Assembly (NCBI RefSeq): GCF_001808185.1 | Contig: NZ_CP017668.1 | Coordinates: 2,232,001 to 2,296,000 of the forward strand | DNA from: Jeongeupia sp. USM3 | GTDB taxonomy: Bacteria; Pseudomonadota; Gammaproteobacteria; Burkholderiales; Chitinibacteraceae | Direction of reading: 5' to 3' | DNA: 64,000 nucleotides | Shown: piece by piece, positions 1 through 6,703 of the stretch | How positions within the stretch are numbered: the first letter of the stretch is position 1 | How the letters are laid out: every line of letters starts with the position of its first letter | Translations under genes and position numbers: made by a program | Notes under the pieces: generated by a model | What the model saw: the letters and a program-made list of their open reading frames with translations, nothing else | What the model was told of the DNA's origin: nothing | Database searches by the model: none

Positions 1-414
<414 letters not shown>

Positions 415-620
415 CGTATTCCTCCAACGATTGCACTGACGGAAATGAACGCCGCCAGGTAAGGGCCCTGGCGTGGATGAGGCGCTCGCGGTTTGAACTG
501 TCGGCCTGCCGGCGGTCGGGCGATGCGGATGGATGGCAGGTGCCGGGTCGAACAGGGCCGCCGGCATCGGCTGACGCCTGCGGACCGGCCGTAGCTGGGA
601 CTGGCAAGCCGCCGGTACGT
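415..620. other. katG leader, no gene recognised
   Basis: This stretch lies between the katG start codon and the micro-ORF at 621-677. It is GC-rich and shows no convincing ORF with a ribosome binding site, no clear terminator and no tRNA. It probably forms the 5' untranslated part of katG mRNA, because the AT-rich promoter-like DNA lies further upstream at about 700-760. Confidence 0.5.
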
Positions 621-677
621 TCAGTACCAGCCGCTGTAATGGGCCCAGATGTCGGCCCAGTCGATCAGTTGCTTCAT
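621..677 (-). CDS. 18-residue Trp/Tyr-rich micro-ORF upstream of katG
   Basis: A complete 18-codon ORF, MKQLIDWADIWAHYSGWY, starts at ATG 677 behind GGGAG spaced about six bases, the best ribosome binding site in this leader. Five of its 18 residues are Trp or Tyr. It lies on the same strand as katG, 206 bases upstream, and just downstream of an AT-rich likely promoter. It could be a leader peptide acting on katG, a small stand-alone protein, or chance. I do not recognise a family; the call rests on the ribosome binding site, position and odd composition. Confidence 0.4.
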   Translation of the reverse strand: MKQLIDWADIWAHYSGWY

Positions 678-689
678 CGTGCACTCCCA

Positions 690-765
690 GCGGTGGCGTG
701 GCTCTGATTATTGTCAAACGCAATTACATACTGAAATTAAATATTTATTCACTATGAATAGCCGT
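690..765. promoter_or_regulatory. AT-rich divergent promoter region between katG and sulP
   Basis: This is the most AT-rich stretch in the first 6 kb (around 715-755, including AAATTAAATATTTATT) and lies between divergently oriented genes, so it probably holds promoters for both. A short palindrome CTATGAATAG is at about 753-762. KatG genes are commonly under OxyR, but I cannot fit the four-half-site OxyR pattern here with confidence. Confidence 0.4.
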
Positions 766-856
766 GGACTATCTCCTGTTTGTTAGCCGATCCCGCCGGC
801 ACGGACAAGCGCCGGCAGCAGGTATGATGGTTTGTCCCCCGCCCGATGCGCCTGCA

Positions 857-2548
857 ATGATCCTGAGTACCGTTCTGTCCCGCGTGATGCCGGGCCTGCC
901 CGAGCTGATGAACTACCCGCGCCGGCACTGGCGCGCCGACGTCCAGGCCGGGCTGTCGGTCGCCGCGGTCGCGCTGCCGGTCGGCGTCGCCTACGCACAG
1001 CTCGCCGGCTTCAGCCCCATCGTCGGGCTGTACAGCACCATCCTGCCGATGATCGTCTACGCGCTGATGGGCTCGTCGCGCCAGCTCGTCGTCGGCCCCG
1101 ATGCCGCAACGTGCGCGATGATCGCCGCAACGCTGACGCCGCTGGCCGTCCCCGGCAGCGAGCAGTACATGGGGCTGGCAGTCAGCCTGACCCTGATGGC
1201 CGGGCTGTTCTGCATGCTCGCCAGCCGCTTCCGGCTCGGCTTTCTGGCCGACTTCCTCTCCAGACCCATCCTCGCCGGCCTGCTCAACGGCGTGGCGATC
1301 AACATCGTCATCGGCCAGCTCGGCAAGATTTCCGGGCTGACACTGGCCGGCAAGGACGTGATCGGCCAGCTGCTGTCGCTGCTCGAGCAGCTCGGCCGCG
1401 TCCACTGGCCGACGCTCGCGCTGTCGCTGGCGACGATTGCCGCCTACTTCGCCGTCAAGTACCGGGTGCCGCGCGGGCCGGCAGCGCTGGTGGCAATGGC
1501 CGGCGCAACGCTGGCATCGGGCCTGTTCACGCTGTCGCAGTACGGCATCGCCGTGGTCGGCCCGCTGCCGTCGGGGCTGCCGCGGCTGGTCTGGCCGTCG
1601 CTGCCGCACGAGGCACTCGGCACGCTGGTGCCAGCCGCCGCAGCGCTGGCGCTGATCTCGTTCAGCAGCGCCATGCTCACCGGCCGCAGCTTTGCCGCCA
1701 AGAACGGCTACGACATCGACGCCAACCGCGAATTCCTCGCACTCGGCGCCGCCGACGTCGCCTCGGCGCTGAGCCAGGGCTTCGCCATCAGCGGCGCCGA
1801 TTCGCGCACCGCGGTCAACGACGCCGCGGGCGGCCAGACGCGGATGGTGTCGATCGTCGGCGCCGGCGCGCTGCTGCTGGTGCTGCTGGTGCTGACCAAG
1901 CCGCTCGCCGTGCTGCCGATCGCCGCGCTCGGCGCGATCCTGATCGCGTCGGCAATCGGACTGATGGACCTGCGCGGGCTGATCGCGCTGCGCCGCTACA
2001 GCCGCGCCGAGTTCAACATCGCGCTGGCGACGCTGCTCGGCGTCGTCATCATCGGCGTCATGCCGGGCATCCTGATGGCGGTGGGGCTGGCGCTGCTGCG
2101 CTTCCTCGCCCAGATCGCCCGGCCGAGCGACCAGCTGTTCGGCCGGATCGGCGGTCACGACGGCTTCTACGAGCTGGCCCACTACCCGGATGCAAAGCCG
2201 GTGCCCGGGCTGCTGATCTACCGCTTCGAATCGCCGCTGACCTTCTTCAACGCCGACTACTTCCGCCAGCGGCTGCAGGCGCTGGTGCACGAGCAGCAGC
2301 CGCGCTGGGTGGTGATCGACGCGGTGTCGATCGGCGACGTCGACCTGACCGGCGCGATGGCGGTGCGCGAGCTGCAGAAACAGCTGGCCGAGCGCGGCAT
2401 CGTGCTGGCACTGGCGGGGCGGACGGCGCAGATGCTCGAATGGCTGCGCCAGCGCGGCATCGCGGTCGAGAGCACCGGCATACGCTTCTACCCGTCGCGG
2501 CATGCGGCGCTGGCGGCGTATTGTGCGGAGACGGGGTGCGGGGGGTAG
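857..2548 (+). CDS. SulP family anion transporter with STAS domain
   Basis: Predicted inner-membrane SulP/SLC26 permease of 563 residues for sulfate, bicarbonate or a dicarboxylate; the substrate cannot be read from sequence. The N-terminal two-thirds is a run of hydrophobic helices with the family signature GVAYAQLAG followed by SPIVGLYSTILP. The last ~130 residues form a cytoplasmic STAS domain (IDAVSIGDVDLTGAMAV), where the usual DxSG site reads DLTG, so a Thr replaces the Ser phosphorylated in anti-sigma antagonists, as is common in transporters. The frame is open upstream to 764, but ATG 857 starts where homologues usually do. No strong ribosome binding site was seen at 857 or at ATG 824, so the exact start is uncertain. 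Confidence 0.9.
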   Translation: MILSTVLSRVMPGLPELMNYPRRHWRADVQAGLSVAAVALPVGVAYAQLAGFSPIVGLYSTILPMIVYALMGSSRQLVVGPDAATCAMIAATLTPLAVPGSEQYMGLAVSLTLMAGLFCMLASRFRLGFLADFLSRPILAGLLNGVAINIVIGQLGKISGLTLAGKDVIGQLLSLLEQLGRVHWPTLALSLATIAAYFAVKYRVPRGPAALVAMAGATLASGLFTLSQYGIAVVGPLPSGLPRLVWPSLPHEALGTLVPAAAALALISFSSAMLTGRSFAAKNGYDIDANREFLALGAADVASALSQGFAISGADSRTAVNDAAGGQTRMVSIVGAGALLLVLLVLTKPLAVLPIAALGAILIASAIGLMDLRGLIALRRYSRAEFNIALATLLGVVIIGVMPGILMAVGLALLRFLAQIARPSDQLFGRIGGHDGFYELAHYPDAKPVPGLLIYRFESPLTFFNADYFRQRLQALVHEQQPRWVVIDAVSIGDVDLTGAMAVRELQKQLAERGIVLALAGRTAQMLEWLRQRGIAVESTGIRFYPSRHAALAAYCAETGCGG

Positions 2549-2582
2549 CGACAAGCTGCTTGCAGAGCAAGGCTTGGCGTTT

Positions 2583-2818
2583 AGCGCCTTCGGCGCGGTG
2601 TGAAAGGCGTTGACTGCCGGTTCCGCCCGGCAGACGTGATACTTTCTTTTGCTTCGCCAAAAGAAAGTATCCAAAGAAAAGGCGACCCCACATCCGCGCC
2701 CCTTCGGGGTGCCCTGTGCTGCTCAGTCGCCACGGCGGGAATCGCAAACTCGCTGCGCTCAAACAGCGATCCCCGACAGCCCCGTGCCGACTTGCGCTGC
2801 TCGGCGCTACTGAGGGGA
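2583..2818 (-). repeat. Interspersed repeat, copy A (left arm of inverted repeat)
   Basis: This arm is the reverse complement of copy B at 3011-3250, with good identity along most of its length. Landmarks are GCGCCTTCGGCGC at the outer end, TTCCGCCCGG, a hairpin of two 13-base arms (GATACTTTCTTTT and AAAAGAAAGTATC, 2638-2671), CCCCTTCGGGG, and GCTCGGCGCTACTGAGGGG at the inner end. The same block recurs at about 9640-9768. The function is unknown. Confidence 0.85.
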
Positions 2819-3010
2819 TCGGGGCGGCATGCTGATCCCGTACCGTTTGGCTATCGCATGGTGGTTTGGTTCAAGGTAAAAGGCCGCTATTTTCGAGCTA
2901 CGGCGCTTGGTCCGCGACACCTTGAAGACCTGATGAATCAGGTTAACAGCCAACCACCGCAATCAACTGGTTACGTCATTCCGTTCTTTGACCGGTTGCA
3001 TACCGTGAGG

Positions 3011-3250
3011 ACCCCCTCAGTAGCGCCGAGCAGCACAGCCGAATGCGGGGCCTTCGGGGATCGCTGTCTGAGCGCAGCGAGTTTGCGATTCCCGCCGCGT
3101 TCGGCGAGCAGCGCAGGGAACCCGCGAAGCGGGCGCGGATGCGGGGGCGCCTTTTCTTTGGATACTTTCTTTTGGCGAAGCAAAAGAAAGTATCACGTCC
3201 GCCGGGCGGAACCGGCAATCAACGCCTTTCACACCGCGCCGAAGGCGCTT
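3011..3250 (+). repeat. Interspersed repeat, copy B (right arm of inverted repeat)
   Basis: Inverted partner of copy A. It runs from CCCTCAGTAGCGCCGAGCAG through a block ending GATCGCTGTCTGAGCGCAGC, then the hairpin at 3161-3194 with a 13-bp perfect stem, then CCGCCGGGCGGAACCGGC and CCGCGCCGAAGGCGC. It ends 13 bases short of the nrdG stop codon, so it also lies at the 3' end of the nrd transcript. Confidence 0.85.
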
Positions 3251-3263
3251 AACCCTAGCAGTG

Positions 3264-4010
3264 CTAATCGTTCCGCACGCAAAACCGCGCAAACTTCCCT
3301 GCAATCTCCGCCACCGTCTCCGCCGCCGGATACCCCGCCGGCAAGGGGTTGCTCCCCAGCAGCGCCGATTCGACCCCCTGCGGCCGGTAGCGCTGCAAGG
3401 CGTAATCCCGTACCCCAAGTCCGGCCAGCGTGTCGGTCAGCGCCAGCAAGGCCGCGTCGTCGTGCAGCTGCGGGTGGATCGTCGTCCGGCACTCGTACGC
3501 GACGCCCGACTCGATCAGCTGCTGCAGCGACGTCCGCGCCGGGTCGCCACTGCGTGGGACGAGGGTCACCTGCAGATAATCGGCAAAGCCCGTCTTGACG
3601 TCGAAACCGACCCAATCAAGATAGGGCAGGCAGTGCGCCAGCCGTGCCGGGTAGGCGCCGCCGGTGTGCAGCGCGGCCTTGAAGCCCATCGCCTGCACGT
3701 CGCGCAGCATCGCCGGCAGGTGCTTCTCGGCGAGCGGCTCGCCGCCGCAGAACACCACCGCGTCGAGCAGGCCGCGACGTTGTTCGAGCCAGACGAGGAT
3801 CTCGGCCCAGACCGGTACGCCGGGCACCTGCTTGCGCGCCTGCAGGTGCGGGTTGTGGCAGTAGTGGCAGCGCCACGGGCAGCCGGCGAGGAAGACCACG
3901 CAGGCCAGCTCGCCCGGATAGTCGCAGCTCGAAAACGGCACGAACCCGCCGATCTTCGGCGGGTTCGGCAGGTCGCGGCTGTGATGCGCGACCGTTGCGG
4001 CTTCAGCCAC
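3264..4010 (-). CDS. nrdG: Anaerobic RNR-activating radical-SAM protein NrdG
   Basis: NrdG is the radical-SAM activase that installs the glycyl radical on class III ribonucleotide reductase. The CxxxCxxC iron-sulfur motif is C44-P-W-R-C48-H-Y-C51 with a GTG start at 4010; VVFLAGCPWRCHYCHNPHL is a strong family signature, and FCGGEPL is the SAM-binding GGE motif. The start is uncertain: no ATG exists near the expected N terminus, and the frame continues to a TTG at 4121 inside the preceding gene. GTG 4010 gives 248 residues, close to the family length, but lies inside a 39-bp tandem repeat and lacks a clear ribosome binding site. Last gene of the nrd cluster. Confidence 0.9.
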   Translation of the reverse strand: MAEAATVAHHSRDLPNPPKIGGFVPFSSCDYPGELACVVFLAGCPWRCHYCHNPHLQARKQVPGVPVWAEILVWLEQRRGLLDAVVFCGGEPLAEKHLPAMLRDVQAMGFKAALHTGGAYPARLAHCLPYLDWVGFDVKTGFADYLQVTLVPRSGDPARTSLQQLIESGVAYECRTTIHPQLHDDAALLALTDTLAGLGVRDYALQRYRPQGVESALLGSNPLPAGYPAAETVAEIAGKFARFCVRND

Positions 4011-4119
4011 GGCCCGCTTCGTTGAAGCAGGCTCGGCCGGATCAATCACGCCCCGGTTCGTTGAAGCGCGCCGGGTTAGATCAATCACGGCCCGGCTCGT
4101 TGAAGAAGGTGCGCTCGGC
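4003..4119 (-). repeat. Three 39-bp tandem units between the radical-domain gene and nrdG
   Basis: A 25-base core (on the plus strand TCAATCACGGCCCG, then a short variable part, then CTCGTTGAAG) occurs at 4003, 4042 and 4081, an exact 39-base period. The unit is 13 codons, so each copy repeats in frame the C-terminal FNEPGRD and stop of the preceding gene (FNEAGRG in the copy at 4003). Only the copy at 4081 is the real gene end; the other two are duplicated tails lying between it and nrdG. Confidence 0.85.
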
Positions 4120-4266
4120 AAACTCGCCCTGCTTGCCGGTATTGAAGCTGGTCACCGGGCGGTGATAGCCCATCACGCGGGTCCACACTTCGCAGCGGGT
4201 GCGTTCTTCGTCGCGCAGTTGCACGTCGGCGGTGGCGAGCTGGGTCTGGATCGAGAGGTCGGTCAT
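4081..4266 (-). CDS. Stand-alone glycyl-radical domain of class III RNR
   Basis: A 61-residue protein matching the C-terminal end of anaerobic ribonucleotide reductases: CEVWTRVMGYHRPVTSFN, with the RVxGY context of the radical glycine (G33 here), then GKQGEFAERTFF. In single-chain NrdD such as that of E. coli, this segment follows the zinc-binding cysteines in the same polypeptide; here NrdD (4436-6433) ends after its cysteines. The small gene has its own ATG and GGAG ribosome binding site, so it looks translated rather than a remnant. It lies between nrdD and nrdG on the same strand. Inferred role: complements NrdD in trans as the radical-bearing subunit and is activated by NrdG. Confidence 0.85.
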   Translation of the reverse strand: MTDLSIQTQLATADVQLRDEERTRCEVWTRVMGYHRPVTSFNTGKQGEFAERTFFNEPGRD

Positions 4267-4288
4267 GGTGTTCTCCTTTTTTGGTCAA

Positions 4289-4311
4289 CGATGGCCAGCC
4301 ATGCTGGCTGG
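4289..4311 (-). promoter_or_regulatory. Intercistronic hairpin upstream of the radical-domain gene
   Basis: The palindrome GGCCAGCC-AGCAT-GGCTGGCC forms a strong 8-bp stem a few bases upstream of the ribosome binding site of the glycyl-radical gene. It has no following T-run, so it is not a standard terminator. It could set mRNA stability or limit translation of the small gene relative to nrdD. Confidence 0.6.
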
Positions 4312-4323
4312 CCGTTTTCATAT

Positions 4324-4439
4324 GTAAACCACGCACAAGCCCAGCGAAGCGGTGCTGGCAAGGCGTACGAAGCGCAGACAGTACAAATCCGTACGGCAAG
4401 CGAGTACAACGCAGCCAGCAGGGCTTGGGGGTGGTTTAC
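4324..4439. mobile_element. Correia-like miniature inverted-repeat element (116 bp)
   Basis: Nineteen-base terminal inverted repeats (GTAAACCACGCACAAGCCC at the left; the right end reads GTAAACCACCCCCAAGCCC on the other strand) match at 17 of 19 positions. The interior, read on the minus strand, contains GCTTGCCGTAC, TTTGTACTGTCTGCG, CTTCGT and CGCCTTGCC, which from memory closely resembles the core of Neisseria Correia repeats (CREE). The ends differ from the classic TATAGTGGATTAAC termini. There is no transposase, so any movement would need one in trans. The right end provides the TAA stop codon of nrdD. Confidence 0.75.
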
Positions 4440-6433
4440 TTGCAGCAGGCCGCCTGCTTCTTGGCCAGCAGGTCGGCGTCGCACTTCGGGCAGAACTCGT
4501 GGTGCCCGGCGAGGTAGCCGTGGGTCGGGCAGACCGAGAACGTCGGCGTCACGGTCAGGTAGGGCAGGCGGAAGCTCGACAGCGATTTCTTCACCAGCGC
4601 CTTGCACGCCGCGGCGCTGGATACCGCCTCGTTCATGTACAGGTGCAGCACGGTGCCGCCGGTGTACTTGCGCTGCAGCTCGTCCTGGCGCGACAGCGCT
4701 TCGAACGGGTCGTCGGTGAAGCCGACCGGCAGCTGGCTCGAGTTGGTGTAGTACGGCTGCGCGGCGGTGCCGGCCTGGATGATGTCCGGATAGCGCTTCC
4801 TGTCCTCACGGGCGAAGCGGTAGGTCGTGCCTTCGGCCGGCGTCGCCTCGAGGTTGTACAGGTGGCCGGTTTCCTCCTGGAATTCGGTCATCCGCGCGCG
4901 GATGTGGTCGAGCAGCCTCAGCGCCATCGCGTGGCCACGCGGGTCGGTGATGTCGAACGCGTCGCCGCTGAAGTTGCGGATCATCTCGTTGATGCCGTTG
5001 ACCCCCAGCGTGCTGAAGTGGTTGCGCAAGGTGCCGAGGTAGCGCTTGGTGTACGGATACAGGCCGTTGTCGATCAGCCGCTGAATCACCTTGCGCTTGA
5101 GTTCGAGCGAGGTCTTGCCGATCTCCATCAGCGCGTCGATGCGGGCGAACAGCCCGGCCTCGTCACCGCGGAATTCAAAGCCCAGCCGCGCGCAGTTGAT
5201 CGTCACCACGCCGAGCGAGCCGGTCTGCTCGGCCGAACCGAACAGGCCGTTGCCGCGCTTCAGCAGCTCGCGCAGGTCGAGCTGCAGCCGGCAGCACATC
5301 GAGCGGACCATGTTCGGCTGCAGCTCGGAATTGAGGAAGTTCTGGAAGTACGGCAGGCCGTACTTGGCGGTCATCTCGAACAGCAGCTCGGTGTTCGGGT
5401 GATCCCAGTCGAAATCCGGCGTGATGTTGTACGTCGGGATCGGGAACGTGAACGCGCGGCCCTTGGCGTCGCCCTCCATCATCACTTCGATGTAGGCGCG
5501 GTTGATCATCTCCATCTCGGCCTGCAGGTCGCCGTAGGCGAACGGCATTTCCTTGCCGCCGATGTAGGGGATCTGTTCCCTCAGGTCGTCCGGGCACACC
5601 CAGTCGAAGGTCAGGTTGGTGAACGGCGTCTGCGTGCCCCAGCGGCTCGGCACGTTGAGGTTGTAGATCAGCTCCTGGATATGCTGTTTGACCTCCACAT
5701 ACGACAGGCCGTCGACGCGGACGAATGGCGCCATATAGGTATCGAACGACGAGAACGCCTGCGCGCCGGCCCACTCGTTCTGCAAGGTGCCGAGGAAGTT
5801 GACGATCTGGCCGACCGCGCTGCTCATGTGCTTGGGCGGCGTCGCCTCGACCTTGCCCGGTACGCCGTTCAGCCCTTCGGTCAGCAGCACGCGCAGCGAC
5901 CAGCCGGCGCAGTAGCCGGCGAGCATGTCGAGGTCGTGGACGTGGATCGCGCCCGAGCGGTGCGCCTCGCCGACTTCGGGCGGGTAGACGTGGTTGAGCC
6001 AGTAGTTGGCGATCACCTTGCCGCTGGTGTTGAGGATCAGCCCGCCGAGGCTGTAGCCCTGGTTGGCATTGGCGTTGACGCGCCAGTCCGAGCGGTCGAG
6101 GTACTCGTTGATGCTGGCGCCGACGTCGACGACGGTGCGGGTGTCGGCACGCAGCCGCGAATGCGCCTCGCGGTAGGCGATGTAGGCGCGCGCGGTCTTC
6201 AGGTGGCCGGCGCCGAGCAGCGTTTCCTCGACCGCATCCTGGATCGCCTCGATCGACGGCGTCGTGTCGGCGGACAGATGATTGAGCACCGTCACCGCGA
6301 GCGCATGCGCCCAGTCGGTGTCGAACTCGCCGCTGGCGCGGCCGGCGGCGGCGATGGCGCGGCCGATCTTCTCGGCGTCGAAAGCGACGATGCGGCCATC
6401 GCGCTTGATCACGTACTGGGGAGTGGGAGTCAT
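4436..6433 (-). CDS. nrdD: Anaerobic ribonucleoside-triphosphate reductase NrdD, lacking the glycyl-radical tail
   Basis: Large subunit of the oxygen-sensitive class III ribonucleotide reductase that makes dNTPs without oxygen. The N-terminal ATP-cone (YVIKRDGRIVAFDAEKIG) is followed by the ten-stranded barrel (GAIHVHDLDML, NLNVPSRWGTQTPFTNLTFD) and a zinc-ribbon end, SVCPTHGYLAGHHEFCPKC. The protein stops nine residues later in AACCK and has no RVxGY radical site; that lies in the separate gene at 4081-4266. ATG 6433 gives 665 residues (E. coli NrdD has 712); the frame could extend to a TTG at 6445, but that is unlikely. The stop codon falls within the terminal repeat of a Correia-like element. 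NrdR- and FNR-like sites lie upstream. Confidence 0.96.
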   Translation of the reverse strand: MTPTPQYVIKRDGRIVAFDAEKIGRAIAAAGRASGEFDTDWAHALAVTVLNHLSADTTPSIEAIQDAVEETLLGAGHLKTARAYIAYREAHSRLRADTRTVVDVGASINEYLDRSDWRVNANANQGYSLGGLILNTSGKVIANYWLNHVYPPEVGEAHRSGAIHVHDLDMLAGYCAGWSLRVLLTEGLNGVPGKVEATPPKHMSSAVGQIVNFLGTLQNEWAGAQAFSSFDTYMAPFVRVDGLSYVEVKQHIQELIYNLNVPSRWGTQTPFTNLTFDWVCPDDLREQIPYIGGKEMPFAYGDLQAEMEMINRAYIEVMMEGDAKGRAFTFPIPTYNITPDFDWDHPNTELLFEMTAKYGLPYFQNFLNSELQPNMVRSMCCRLQLDLRELLKRGNGLFGSAEQTGSLGVVTINCARLGFEFRGDEAGLFARIDALMEIGKTSLELKRKVIQRLIDNGLYPYTKRYLGTLRNHFSTLGVNGINEMIRNFSGDAFDITDPRGHAMALRLLDHIRARMTEFQEETGHLYNLEATPAEGTTYRFAREDRKRYPDIIQAGTAAQPYYTNSSQLPVGFTDDPFEALSRQDELQRKYTGGTVLHLYMNEAVSSAAACKALVKKSLSSFRLPYLTVTPTFSVCPTHGYLAGHHEFCPKCDADLLAKKQAACCK

Positions 6434-6438
6434 CGGGC

Positions 6439-6468
6439 TTATCAACTTTTTATCAACAATTTATCAAC
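6439..6468. promoter_or_regulatory. Three TTATCAAC motifs with exact 11-bp spacing in the nrdD leader
   Basis: TTATCAAC occurs at 6439, 6450 and 6461, each 11 bases apart, so all three lie on the same face of the helix just upstream of the nrdD ATG. TTATCAACA differs by one base from the DnaA box TTATCCACA. This could be a DnaA-type or other operator controlling reductase expression; the regularity is observed, the regulator is inferred. Confidence 0.5.
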
Positions 6469-6508
6469 ATATGGTGCATATGCTGCGAATGGACACAATA
6501 TATTGTGT
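6464..6508. promoter_or_regulatory. NrdR box pair upstream of nrdD
   Basis: ACACAATATATTGTGT at 6493-6508 is a perfect palindrome matching the NrdR-box consensus; NrdR is the universal repressor of bacterial ribonucleotide reductase genes. A weaker partner, TCAACATATGGTGCAT at 6464-6479, is centred 29 bases away, roughly the spacing seen for paired NrdR boxes, but matches the strong box at only about 9 of 16 positions. Confidence 0.8.
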
Positions 6509-6542
6509 TCAACCCGATGCCGCCGCCCCAAGTCGGCAGCCC

Positions 6543-6556
6543 TTGACCCACATCAA
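6543..6556. promoter_or_regulatory. FNR/ANR-type anaerobic activator site
   Basis: TTGACCCACATCAA fits the FNR/ANR consensus TTGAT-N4-ATCAA with one mismatch. It lies about 110 bases upstream of the nrdD start, on the far side of the NrdR box, a position suited to activation. It fits a reductase needed only without oxygen. A chance match is possible for such a short motif. Confidence 0.6.
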
Positions 6557-6703
6557 GAACCACCCCGGCCCGGCTTGCCGATGACGCCGGGATGGCCGAT
6601 ACGGCCGCCGCTTCGGCGTATGCTCTGTGACTAATGCCGGACGCGCGCGGCGCGACCTCGCTAGAATGTAATCGGCCGTTCTGGACTACACGCTGGATAC
6701 CCC

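Larger units (their letters stand above)
2549..3263. other. Gene-free region made of a long inverted repeat
   Basis: About 715 bases with no real gene between sulP and nrdG. Nearly all of it is two inverted copies of an interspersed repeat (2583-2818 and 3011-3250) around a spacer of about 190 bases. Several ORFs can be translated from it, including ones encoding FFGYFLLAKQKK, but they come from the repeat itself and match a kind of spurious short protein often annotated in betaproteobacteria. Confidence 0.8.

Noticed and set aside
752..2674. A 640-codon open frame on the minus strand opposite sulP
   Set aside because: It is fully antisense to the SulP gene, extremely rich in Arg, Gln, His and Asp as mirrored GC-rich codons are, and resembles no family.
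3043..3252. Short proteins containing FFGYFLLAKQKK translated from the repeat
   Set aside because: They are translations of the interspersed repeat, occur in several frames and copies, and match a known type of spurious annotation.
4352..6634. A 760-codon plus-strand frame opposite nrdD
   Set aside because: Antisense shadow; composition is mirror-like and the true gene nrdD is unmistakable on the other strand.
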